Assembly: GCF_035934735.1 (NCBI RefSeq)
Contig: NZ_CP142396.1
Span: 682,001-746,000 of the forward strand
Source: Sedimentibacter sp. MB31-C6
Lineage (GTDB): Bacteria; Bacillota; Clostridia; Tissierellales; Sedimentibacteraceae
Direction: 5' to 3'
DNA: 64,000 nt
Positions 52,681 through 60,593 of the stretch are shown here, in pieces. The position numbers were made by a program, and so were the translations under genes. Position 1 is the first letter of the stretch; every line of letters begins with the position of its first letter. Under the pieces are notes generated by a model that was not told where the DNA came from, searched no databases, and saw nothing but the letters and a program-made list of their open reading frames with translations.

Positions 52681-53523
52681 ATGAAAAACAAAACTAAATA
52701 TTTTGCTTTTCCCTATATTATTTGGATAACAATTTTTATAGTCTTTCCTTCATTTTTAGTATTACTTTACAGTATAACTACAAAGGAATCAAATGGTTTG
52801 ACAACAATAAAATTCACATTAGGTAATTTCAAAGATTTTTTTGACCCTATGTATCTTAATATTTTATGGGAATCAATACTTTTAGCAGCTATTTCAACTG
52901 TAATTTGCTTATTAATTGGATACCCTACTTCTTATATTATTGCTAATGCAAGTTTAAATAAAAGAAATACATTGCTTTTCCTTTGTATTTTACCTATGTG
53001 GATGAATATGCTTCTTAGAACATACGCATGGATGACTATTTTAGGAAATAATGGACTAATTAATAATTTTTTAGAACTTATTGGTTTTTCAAAAATTAAT
53101 CTTCTTTATACAAAAGGAGCTACAGTAATGGGAATGGTGTATAACTTCCTTCCATTTATGATACTTCCTATTTATACAGCCTTGACTAAAATGGATACAG
53201 GACTTATTGAAGCTGCAGACGATTTAGGTGCTAATAAAGCAACAATATTTAAGAAAATCATTCTACCTCTTAGTATGCCTGGTGTTATTTCTGGAATTGT
53301 AATGGTATTTATGCCAGCAGTAAGCACCTTTATAATTCCTCAACTACTTGGCGGTAATAAGAGTATGATGATTGGTAATTTAATAGAAAAATTGTTTATA
53401 TTAAATGGCGATTGGAATTTTGGTTCTGCAATATCAATAATTATGATGATTATTATATTAATTTCTATGTCTATAATGAACAAATTTGATGTTGATAAAG
53501 AAGGAGGAGCTAGACTATGGTAA
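52681..53523 (+). CDS. potB: Spermidine/putrescine ABC transporter permease
   Basis: A 280-residue permease with six membrane spans. It has the EAA loop of ABC permeases: IEAADDLGANKATIFKKIILPLSMPGVISG. The N-terminus KYFAFPYIIWITIFIVFPSFLVL is typical of PotB. It pairs with PotC, whose gene overlaps it by seven bases. Confidence 0.94.
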   Translation: MKNKTKYFAFPYIIWITIFIVFPSFLVLLYSITTKESNGLTTIKFTLGNFKDFFDPMYLNILWESILLAAISTVICLLIGYPTSYIIANASLNKRNTLLFLCILPMWMNMLLRTYAWMTILGNNGLINNFLELIGFSKINLLYTKGATVMGMVYNFLPFMILPIYTALTKMDTGLIEAADDLGANKATIFKKIILPLSMPGVISGIVMVFMPAVSTFIIPQLLGGNKSMMIGNLIEKLFILNGDWNFGSAISIIMMIIILISMSIMNKFDVDKEGGARLW

Positions 53524-54329
53524 AAAAATATTTATCTAAAATATATATGGGATTTATTTTTATATTTCTATATGCGCCAATAATTGTTTTAGCTATCTTT
53601 TCCTTCAATGAATCTAAGTCAAGAGGTAATTGGACAGGATTTTCACTAAAATGGTACGTAGAGTTATTTAAGGATAGAGATATACAAATGGCAGTATATT
53701 ATACTATATCTATTGCTATTATTTCTGCTATTATTTCAACTATTTTAGGAACAATTGCAGCAATTGGAATTAACAGTATGAAGGGCAAAAAGAAATCAAT
53801 GATATTAAACATTAATTATCTTCCTGTTGTTAATCCAGATATAGTTACTGGGATTTCCTTGATGATATTATATATTTCATTTAATATAGATTTTGGATTC
53901 AATACCATGCTTATATCACATATTGTATTTAGTATTCCTTATGTAATCTTATCAATTCTACCAAAGCTTAAACAGTTAGATGTAAACATGACCGAAGCAG
54001 CTATGGATTTAGGAGCTACACCTATGTATGCCTTAAGAAAAGTTATAATACCAGAAATAAAGCCAGGAATTGTAACAGGGTTTTTAATGGCTTTCACATT
54101 ATCAATCGATGATTTTATCATAAGCTATTTTACTAAAGGAGAAGGAGTGACTAATCTTTCAATCGTTATATATTCTATGGCAAGAAGAGGTGTTCGTCCT
54201 ACAATTAATGCATTATCTACAATAATGCTTACAGTTGTATTGTTATTGATGTTATTAATAAATAAAAGGTCAAATGGAGCTATAAAAGAGAAATCTAATA
54301 TATTAAAAAGAAAAGAGGTTTTTAAATAA
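53517..54329 (+). CDS. potC: Spermidine/putrescine ABC transporter permease
   Basis: A 270-residue permease with six spans and the EAA loop TEAAMDLGATPMYALRKVIIPEIKPGI. N-terminal FLYAPIIVLAIFSFNESKS is a PotC hallmark. It overlaps potB upstream, and its stop codon overlaps the potD start (TAATG), so the four transporter genes are translationally coupled. Confidence 0.94.
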   Translation: MVKKYLSKIYMGFIFIFLYAPIIVLAIFSFNESKSRGNWTGFSLKWYVELFKDRDIQMAVYYTISIAIISAIISTILGTIAAIGINSMKGKKKSMILNINYLPVVNPDIVTGISLMILYISFNIDFGFNTMLISHIVFSIPYVILSILPKLKQLDVNMTEAAMDLGATPMYALRKVIIPEIKPGIVTGFLMAFTLSIDDFIISYFTKGEGVTNLSIVIYSMARRGVRPTINALSTIMLTVVLLLMLLINKRSNGAIKEKSNILKRKEVFK

Positions 54330-55372
54330 TGAAGAAAAAATTAAGCTTAATATTAACAACTTTAACACTGATAATAGTTACAATAACGGGTTGCAGTTCC
54401 AAAGAAAAAGAAGTTTTAAATGTTTTAAATTATGATATTTATATTGATAAAACTCTGATTACAGAATTTGAAGATGCAAATGATGTTACTGTTAAATATG
54501 ATACCTATTCTACACCTGAAGAGATGTATATTAAAGCTAAAGCTGGAGCTTCAAATTATGATCTAATAATTTCAAGTGAATATATGATTGAAAGAATGAT
54601 TAATGAAGGTATGGTTAATAAACTAAATTTAGAGAACATTCCTAACTATCAATATATAGATGACAAGTTCAAGAATCAACCTTATGATCCAAATAATGAA
54701 TATGCAGTTCCTTATTTTTGGGGTACTTTAGGTATATTGTACAATAAGGAAACAGTAGATGTATCTTCTGAAAGTTGGGAAATATTATGGGATGAAAATA
54801 ATTCTCAGAGAATTATAATGATGGATTCTCAAAGAGATGCTTTTGCAGCAGCACTTAAACTTTTGGGATATTCATTAAATACGGTTAATGAACAAGAATT
54901 AAATGAAGCTAAAGAACTTTTGCTTGAACAAAAGCCTCATGTTATGGCGTATATTACTGATGGAGCTCCTGATTTAATGATAAATGAAGAAGCAGATATG
55001 GCTCTTGTTTGGTCAGGTGAAGCTGTTTCTGCAATGTCTGAAAATGAAAATCTTGATTTCATAATTCCTAAGGAAGGTAGTAATATTTGGATAGATGCAA
55101 TGTTTGTACCATCAACTTCAAAAAATCAACCAATGGCGGAAGAATTTATCAACTTCCTTTGCTCAAAAGAAGCGACATTGAGAAATATAGATGAAGTTTG
55201 GTATTCAACAGTCCATACTGAAGCAATTACTGAAGTTGATGAAGAACTTATAAATAACAGTGCTTTCAACATTCCTGAAGAAAAAATAGAACAAATGGAA
55301 ATGTTCAGAGATCCTAAAGAATTTATTGACTTGTACAGCAATAGATGGACGGAAATAAAAGCAGACAAATAA
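54329..55372 (+). CDS. potD: Spermidine/putrescine-binding lipoprotein
   Basis: A 347-residue binding protein. The signal peptide ends with a lipobox at TITGC, so it is anchored outside the membrane. LNVLNYDIYIDKTLITEFE and the segments VKYDTYSTPEEMYIKAKAG, YDLIISSEYMIERMI and VPYFWGTLGILYNKE match PotD/PotF. Acidic and aromatic residues in these stretches normally hold the polyamine. It is the last gene of the operon, with a two-hairpin repeat acting as terminator. Confidence 0.94.
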   Translation: MKKKLSLILTTLTLIIVTITGCSSKEKEVLNVLNYDIYIDKTLITEFEDANDVTVKYDTYSTPEEMYIKAKAGASNYDLIISSEYMIERMINEGMVNKLNLENIPNYQYIDDKFKNQPYDPNNEYAVPYFWGTLGILYNKETVDVSSESWEILWDENNSQRIIMMDSQRDAFAAALKLLGYSLNTVNEQELNEAKELLLEQKPHVMAYITDGAPDLMINEEADMALVWSGEAVSAMSENENLDFIIPKEGSNIWIDAMFVPSTSKNQPMAEEFINFLCSKEATLRNIDEVWYSTVHTEAITEVDEELINNSAFNIPEEKIEQMEMFRDPKEFIDLYSNRWTEIKADK

Positions 55373-55373
55373 A

Positions 55374-55430
55374 TGTATGGGACGCATTTTGCGTCCCGTC
55401 TACGGTATGCATAAAATGCATACCTTTTTT
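55374..55430. repeat. Palindromic element copy serving as terminator of potABCD
   Basis: TGTATGGGACGCA/TGCGTCCC (55379-55397) and GGTATGCAT/ATGCATACC (55404-55424) form two hairpins, the second followed by six T. It begins one to two bases after the potD stop codon. The layout matches the copies at 55611 and 25298. Confidence 0.8.
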
Positions 55431-55431
55431 A

Positions 55432-55533
55432 TTAATTTAATTCATTATTTGCTTCTGCTTCTTTTAAATTCAATAAGTGAACTGTTGTAGCTACTGTAAT
55501 TGTTATTAAAGTAGCCAACACTAAAAATGACAT
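55432..55533 (-). CDS. Possible 33-residue single-span membrane peptide
   Basis: An ATG frame after AAAAGGGGATG encodes a hydrophobic helix (FLVLATLITITVATTVHLL) and a charged tail rich in Glu, Ala and Asn. It lies alone between two copies of the palindromic element. It resembles the many small membrane peptides of bacteria, but I recognise no family. Support is limited to the ribosome binding site and the amphipathic composition. Confidence 0.4.
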   Translation of the reverse strand: MSFLVLATLITITVATTVHLLNLKEAEANNELN

Positions 55534-55610
55534 ATGTATTCATCCCCTTTTTTCATTATTCCCAATTATAAATATACTTTATTGCAAGAACCTTAGAGTA
55601 ATCTTTAACA

Positions 55611-55664
55611 TGTAGGGGACGCATTTCATGCGTCCCGCGGTATGCATAAAATGCATCCCCTACA
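55611..55664. repeat. Palindromic element, most complete copy
   Basis: A 54-base unit with terminal inverted repeats TGTAGGGG and CCCCTACA. Inside are two hairpins, GGGACGCAT/ATGCGTCCC and GGTATGCAT/ATGCATCCC. It ends five bases before the ytxC stop codon on the minus strand. This copy defines the family. Confidence 0.8.
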
Positions 55665-55668
55665 ATGT

Positions 55669-56505
55669 TCAAATATCACAATATTGACAGCCGTTACATA
55701 CTTCATATTTACCTTCAAAAATACGTTTAATTACTTCAATAGTACTTTGAGACATTTTATCATCTTTATCTATTTTACTAATATGAAGAATAATTTTCTT
55801 TGGTGATATATTTAATAAAATATTAATTACTGATTCATCATAATTAACAATTCGTTTATCTAGCTCTTGTGCTATTTCCACATTGGTTATATAGTTAAGT
55901 TTCTTCATATTATTATCATAAACTTGTAATTTATTATTATTATATAATATATTTACAATATCATACTCTTTTTCATCAGACTCTGATATTAACCTTATAA
56001 TACTTATAAAATCAAGATATTCTTTTTTCATTAAATAACTATCTATACATTTTTCAACTACCTGAGCAACATATAACTTAATAAACTTTAGTCTAAACTT
56101 AATAAATCCATCTAAATTAATAGTATTAGATTTTTCTAATACTTCTTTAAATTTATTTTTTATAATTAGTTGAATTTTTATGTCGTTATCTATTTCTTCT
56201 TCAATAGCCTCAATTATTGAGCCAAATTCTTCTTCATCAAAATAGAAATAACTTTCTTTAAGGTAATTAATACTTTCATGTTTAGTATATTCTATTAATA
56301 ATTTTGTTATTTTTCCAATTATCTTTTCTAAATATTCCTTTTTGTTAATTTTGTCCTTTGTAAAATATCTTAATTTTATATCGTCTTCACTTACAGAAGA
56401 TAATTCTATGTTAATATCACTTTCATCTATATTTGTGATAATTTTAATATTGTTAATAATTTCATGATTTTCATTTTGATTTAACTCTATTGATAAAAGC
56501 TCCAC
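55669..56505 (-). CDS. ytxC: YtxC-like sporulation protein
   Basis: A 278-residue acidic and Lys/Ile-rich soluble protein. It matches the YtxC family in length, in its FIKFRLKFIKLYVAQVVEKCIDSYLMKKEYLDFI core (cited in part) and in its C-terminal Cys cluster CNGCQYCDI. YtxC is a conserved, poorly defined sporulation protein in Bacillus and Clostridia. It starts at GTG after GAGGAG; the preceding gene ends 26 bases upstream. Confidence 0.7.
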   Translation of the reverse strand: MELLSIELNQNENHEIINNIKIITNIDESDINIELSSVSEDDIKLRYFTKDKINKKEYLEKIIGKITKLLIEYTKHESINYLKESYFYFDEEEFGSIIEAIEEEIDNDIKIQLIIKNKFKEVLEKSNTINLDGFIKFRLKFIKLYVAQVVEKCIDSYLMKKEYLDFISIIRLISESDEKEYDIVNILYNNNKLQVYDNNMKKLNYITNVEIAQELDKRIVNYDESVINILLNISPKKIILHISKIDKDDKMSQSTIEVIKRIFEGKYEVCNGCQYCDI

Positions 56506-56531
56506 ACAGTCACTCCTCTCTGTCAGGGAGG

Positions 56532-57266
56532 TTACATTATTGGTATTAATGTTCCTAAGTCTATTATTTGTTGTCTTGAAGCTTCTTCATATATATATCC
56601 TGAGGACTGTATAAATTTCTTCAATGAGTTTAAAATAATATAATCATTAATTACACCCGTTGAAAGAAAAATTTTTTCATTTATTAAACCTGTACAGCCA
56701 CCAATAAATCCATGATTATATCCATTCAATTGAACAATTTTAGGATTTATAAACATACAATTTATATTATATGATATGAGTTTATCATGTATAGAGGAAT
56801 CTGATGTTATAGCCTTGTTATTACTTATAGTTGCTATAGAGCATTTAGAATATCCTTGATTAACATGAATAAATTCTACGTCTGCTTCTTCCAAATAATA
56901 CTTTAAAACCTGGTCTGTATGCCTTGTATTGTGCACAGCATATCTCCCTATTCTTGCTACATTATATGCTATATCTTCGGGATAGTTTCTACATAGAGTT
57001 TTTCCACCTTTAATTACTTTTATTCCTTTGTCATTAAAAACTTTATAGTAATACTCATAAACATTTGGAGCGACTACAATGTGTTTATCGTCAATAGGAT
57101 GCATTACCATGTCAGGATGTCCATCTACAGGACCCTGTAAATCACTGCACTTGATAGTTTTAATTGGTTCAATATTAAATTTTCTTAAATATTTCAAAAT
57201 TTCATTATTTGCTCTATAATCTATAACTACAAAACGTGGTGTTTTAAGTGGAATAAATGGATTCAT
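56532..57266 (-). CDS. DUF6873-type (guanidine-modifying-enzyme fold) protein
   Basis: A 244-residue protein that I associate with the DUF6873 family, said to share the propeller fold of amidinotransferases and arginine deiminases. Supporting stretches are QGPVDGHPDMVMHPIDD, YPEDIAYNVARIGRYAVHN and KIVQLNGYNHGFIGGCTGLI, the last with a Cys where deiminases have their nucleophile. No substrate is known. It lies between ytxC and the BCCT transporter. A terminator before it suggests it is transcribed with ytxC, not with the transporter. Confidence 0.55.
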   Translation of the reverse strand: MNPFIPLKTPRFVVIDYRANNEILKYLRKFNIEPIKTIKCSDLQGPVDGHPDMVMHPIDDKHIVVAPNVYEYYYKVFNDKGIKVIKGGKTLCRNYPEDIAYNVARIGRYAVHNTRHTDQVLKYYLEEADVEFIHVNQGYSKCSIATISNNKAITSDSSIHDKLISYNINCMFINPKIVQLNGYNHGFIGGCTGLINEKIFLSTGVINDYIILNSLKKFIQSSGYIYEEASRQQIIDLGTLIPIM

Positions 57267-57281
57267 GATAATCTCCTCATT

Positions 57282-57318
57282 AAAAAGAATGATATAATAT
57301 AAATATTATATCATTCTT
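57282..57318 (-). terminator. Terminator of the BCCT transporter gene
   Basis: AAGAATGATATAATAT and its exact complement form a 16-base stem with a two-base loop. On the minus strand it is followed by TTTTTAAT. It lies about 30 bases past the transporter stop codon. Confidence 0.88.
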
Positions 57319-57348
57319 AGACTACTGACAAAATACTTTTTGTAATAT

Positions 57349-58959
57349 TTAATCTTCTACAATTAAATCTTTATCTACAATTGCTATATCTGGATTATCA
57401 ACTACATCGTATTCCTTAGATTTAATTAACATTTTTATTGTACAAAATACCATTAATGCTACTACAAACAATAATGGAAAGGCACTAACTATTGCCAATT
57501 GTTTAGTTGCATCTATACCACTTACTTCTCCCACTGTTCCTGCAGTCGCTATGTTAACAAAAGCTAAAGATGACATTACTAAACCCCAAAACATTTTAAT
57601 TTTTTTAGGTGGTTCTTCAGAAGAACTCTTATTAGAATTTATGGAAAGTGAAGAAACCGTAGTGGTCATCGAGTCTGCTAATGTTACTACTGATAAAAAT
57701 GCTGTTATCATAAATAAAGCGCTTAAAAATTTACTTAATGGAAAATTCTCAAAGAATGCAAATACAGATACTTCTAAACCTCCTGATTGAATTTGTTCCC
57801 ATATTCCGCCACCATTCATTTCCAAGAATATTGATTCTGAACCAAAAACCCCGAACCAAATTATACCAAATATTCCTGGCAATAAGAAGTTATATAAAGT
57901 AAACTCCTTTAATGTTCTTCCAACTGCTATTTTAGCTAAGAACATTCCTATAAGAGGTGTATAAGCTATCATAAAGCTCCAATAGTTAATTGTCCACCAT
58001 ATAGGCCATTTATCTCCTTCGAATGTCCCTAAATATGTCGATTGTGTAAAATAGTTATCCAAATGAAACCCAAAAGACTCTGTTAACATATTAAGTATGT
58101 ACTTAGTATTACCGAATATCAATATGAAAATCATCAATCCTATGTATATTTTAGCATTTTTATCTGATAAAAATTTTACTCCCCTATTGATACCTGTATA
58201 ACTGGATATAATAAATGTAACTACTATTGTAAGTAATATTACTCCCCATACTATTGTTGTTGGTTCTATTCCAAATAGTAAATTCATTCCACTTCCTAAT
58301 TGCATAGATGCAACTCCTAATGATGCAGAAACACCTCCAGCTAAACCAAACAGACAAAGAATATCAACAATATCACCTGCTACACCATTTACTCTCTTTC
58401 CTAGTACAGGATAAAGACTTGATGATACACGATATGGAAGTTTCATATTATAAACAGCATATCCTATACCTATACCTGCTACACAATAAAATGCATATAA
58501 TGCTGGTCCCCAGTGTAAATAGCATGTACTTAATGAATATAATGCACCTTCTTTACTCATTGGGTCATATCCAAAACCAGGGATTGGAGACATTAAATGT
58601 GTTAAAGGTTCTGCAATACCCCAAAAAACAATACCAGTTGCAATACCGCCACATAAAGATATAACAAACCAACTCCATTTACTCATTATAGGTTTTGCAT
58701 CTTTTCCACCTAATTTAATGTTGCCATATTTCTTTGAAAACATCATCCAAATACATATAGCCATCATTGATAAAGCAACTAAATCGTATAGCCATCCAAA
58801 CCACTCTCCAGCAAAATTAACTATTGCACTTTCTGCTGAAGCAAATGATGCAGGTGACACAATTCCTAGAACTATTATGGCTGCATATATAATTACCATA
58901 GGGATAAAAACTATCTTTCTAACGTCCACCTTCTCTAGACTTTTAGCTTTACTGTTCAT
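57349..58959 (-). CDS. BCCT family betaine/carnitine/choline transporter
   Basis: A 536-residue membrane protein with 12 spans. The family signature is complete: the segment KWSWFVISLCGGIATGIVFWGIAEP, with its Trp-rich substrate box, and later WTINYWSFMIAYTPLIGMFLAKIAVGR. BCCT carriers import or exchange trimethylammonium compounds such as glycine betaine, carnitine or choline. There are no long charged termini of the osmosensory kind, which favours a catabolic or exchanger role. It is 114 bases downstream of the lyase gene, with no terminator seen between, so a shared operon is likely. AAGGAGG precedes the start. Confidence 0.93.
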   Translation of the reverse strand: MNSKAKSLEKVDVRKIVFIPMVIIYAAIIVLGIVSPASFASAESAIVNFAGEWFGWLYDLVALSMMAICIWMMFSKKYGNIKLGGKDAKPIMSKWSWFVISLCGGIATGIVFWGIAEPLTHLMSPIPGFGYDPMSKEGALYSLSTCYLHWGPALYAFYCVAGIGIGYAVYNMKLPYRVSSSLYPVLGKRVNGVAGDIVDILCLFGLAGGVSASLGVASMQLGSGMNLLFGIEPTTIVWGVILLTIVVTFIISSYTGINRGVKFLSDKNAKIYIGLMIFILIFGNTKYILNMLTESFGFHLDNYFTQSTYLGTFEGDKWPIWWTINYWSFMIAYTPLIGMFLAKIAVGRTLKEFTLYNFLLPGIFGIIWFGVFGSESIFLEMNGGGIWEQIQSGGLEVSVFAFFENFPLSKFLSALFMITAFLSVVTLADSMTTTVSSLSINSNKSSSEEPPKKIKMFWGLVMSSLAFVNIATAGTVGEVSGIDATKQLAIVSAFPLLFVVALMVFCTIKMLIKSKEYDVVDNPDIAIVDKDLIVED

Positions 58960-59073
58960 TTAAATCCTCCTTGTACTATTATTTAATAAATTCAAAATAA
59001 TTATAATTTATAATCGTCAAAAAATAGTCAAATAATATCGTTTTCATTTTGCTATATTATTAATTCTCCATTA

Positions 59074-60567
59074 TTAAAACAATAGTTTTTTTGACTTAAT
59101 TATTTCATATGCTTTTTTAATATCTATACTTAAATTTCTATCCTCGTCCAAAAAAGGTATATCGTTTCTAATTATCCTATATGCCTCTTTTGTAACCTTT
59201 CCCATTCTAATATTTCCTCTCAAATCAACAGCTTGAGCGGCATGAATGGCTTCTATACCTAAAATATATCTTATATTATCAATTATTTTCCTCACCTTAT
59301 CAGCTGCCAAAGGAGCATTACTAGCATGATCTTCTATATTGCCTGCTAATGAATATTGGTCTATAGATGATGGATTTGCTAACATCCTATTTTCAGCATC
59401 TAAATATGCAAATGGTTTTTGAATAGTTCCATATGCAATTGTTTTTGCTTCATTTGGAGTTAAAAACCTCGTAAGTTTCGTGAATGAAGGATCAGATAAT
59501 TTGATCATCCTATTACATGATAATTTTGATAGATGACATAAGGCAATTCCTAACATTTCAACACCTAGTACTAAGGATGTTATTTCAAAGTTTGCACTTA
59601 CAGATACTCTTTTTTCATCAGCTACTATACATGGATTGTCATCAGTAACATTAATTAAAACAGCTAATTTTTCTTTAATATAATCTAATGCATCATAAAC
59701 TGCTCCATTAACAGCAAACGAACACCTAAAGCTTAATGAATCTTGTAATGCTCTATCTTTATGAGGTTCATATAAATAACTACCCGTTAAATATTCCCTG
59801 CATTTTTTTGCACACTTAATTTGTCCTTTTAACTTTCTAAGATTATTTACACTCTCATCTAAAGATTGTACAACACCATTAAGACCCTCCATACCTAAAC
59901 AATAGATGATATTTGACATTTCTACCAATTCTTCTGTTTCTTTAACAAGCATCCCTATAAAAGCTTCACTCTGAGCATTTGAAGAAACTATACTTAATCC
60001 ATCTTTAGGCCCTAATACAGCTGGATACATCCCTTCTATTAACATAGCATCCTTTGAATTTATTATTTTTCCTTTATAACTTACTTCTCCCTCACCTATT
60101 ATTGATAAGCCTATATGAGACATAGTTGTAATATCACCTTCACCAATAGACCCTCTTCTTGGTACCCTAGGATGTATACCTTTATTTAAGAAGTCTTTAT
60201 AATGTTCTAAGATTTCTATTGAAACACCTGATGAACCACATAATGCTGTGTTTAATCTTATTAACATCATAGCTCGAACTTCTTCATCTGTACTATATGG
60301 TTCTACTCCTAGACTATGACTGTTTAAAAGATTTCTGTTATATGTTTCAAAAAAATCTACATCAAACTCCTTATCCTTATTCCAGCCAACGCCTCTGTTT
60401 AAACCATACACAGCTTCTCCCTTAGCTGCTAAATCAAAAAGTATTTGTCTGGCCTTTTTGGCTTTTTCTAATGCTTTTTCATCAATTTCAACTTGCCTGT
60501 TATTATATGCAACATCATATACATCATCAAGGCATAAGTCTATACCGTTTAAAATTAATTTTTCCAT
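59074..60567 (-). CDS. Histidine/aromatic ammonia-lyase homologue lacking the MIO tripeptide; candidate betaine (ergothionase-type) lyase
   Basis: A 497-residue protein with the HAL/PAL fold: VYGLNRGVGW (Tyr 54 at the HAL Tyr-53 position), RLNTALCGSSGVS, LQDSLSFRCSFAVNGA and GNIEDHASNAPLAADK. In true ammonia-lyases GSxG-Ala-Ser-Gly-D forms the MIO electrophile. Here residues 139-145 are GSIG-Glu-Gly-D (E143, G144), one residue short, so MIO cannot form. From memory, ergothionase is an MIO-less lyase of this fold that removes trimethylamine, a good leaving group, from ergothioneine. The neighbouring BCCT gene supports such a betaine substrate. The exact substrate is unproven. GAGAGGA precedes the start. 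Confidence 0.85.
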   Translation of the reverse strand: MEKLILNGIDLCLDDVYDVAYNNRQVEIDEKALEKAKKARQILFDLAAKGEAVYGLNRGVGWNKDKEFDVDFFETYNRNLLNSHSLGVEPYSTDEEVRAMMLIRLNTALCGSSGVSIEILEHYKDFLNKGIHPRVPRRGSIGEGDITTMSHIGLSIIGEGEVSYKGKIINSKDAMLIEGMYPAVLGPKDGLSIVSSNAQSEAFIGMLVKETEELVEMSNIIYCLGMEGLNGVVQSLDESVNNLRKLKGQIKCAKKCREYLTGSYLYEPHKDRALQDSLSFRCSFAVNGAVYDALDYIKEKLAVLINVTDDNPCIVADEKRVSVSANFEITSLVLGVEMLGIALCHLSKLSCNRMIKLSDPSFTKLTRFLTPNEAKTIAYGTIQKPFAYLDAENRMLANPSSIDQYSLAGNIEDHASNAPLAADKVRKIIDNIRYILGIEAIHAAQAVDLRGNIRMGKVTKEAYRIIRNDIPFLDEDRNLSIDIKKAYEIIKSKKLLF

Positions 60568-60593
60568 TTAAAATCCTCTCTATCTGTATTTAT

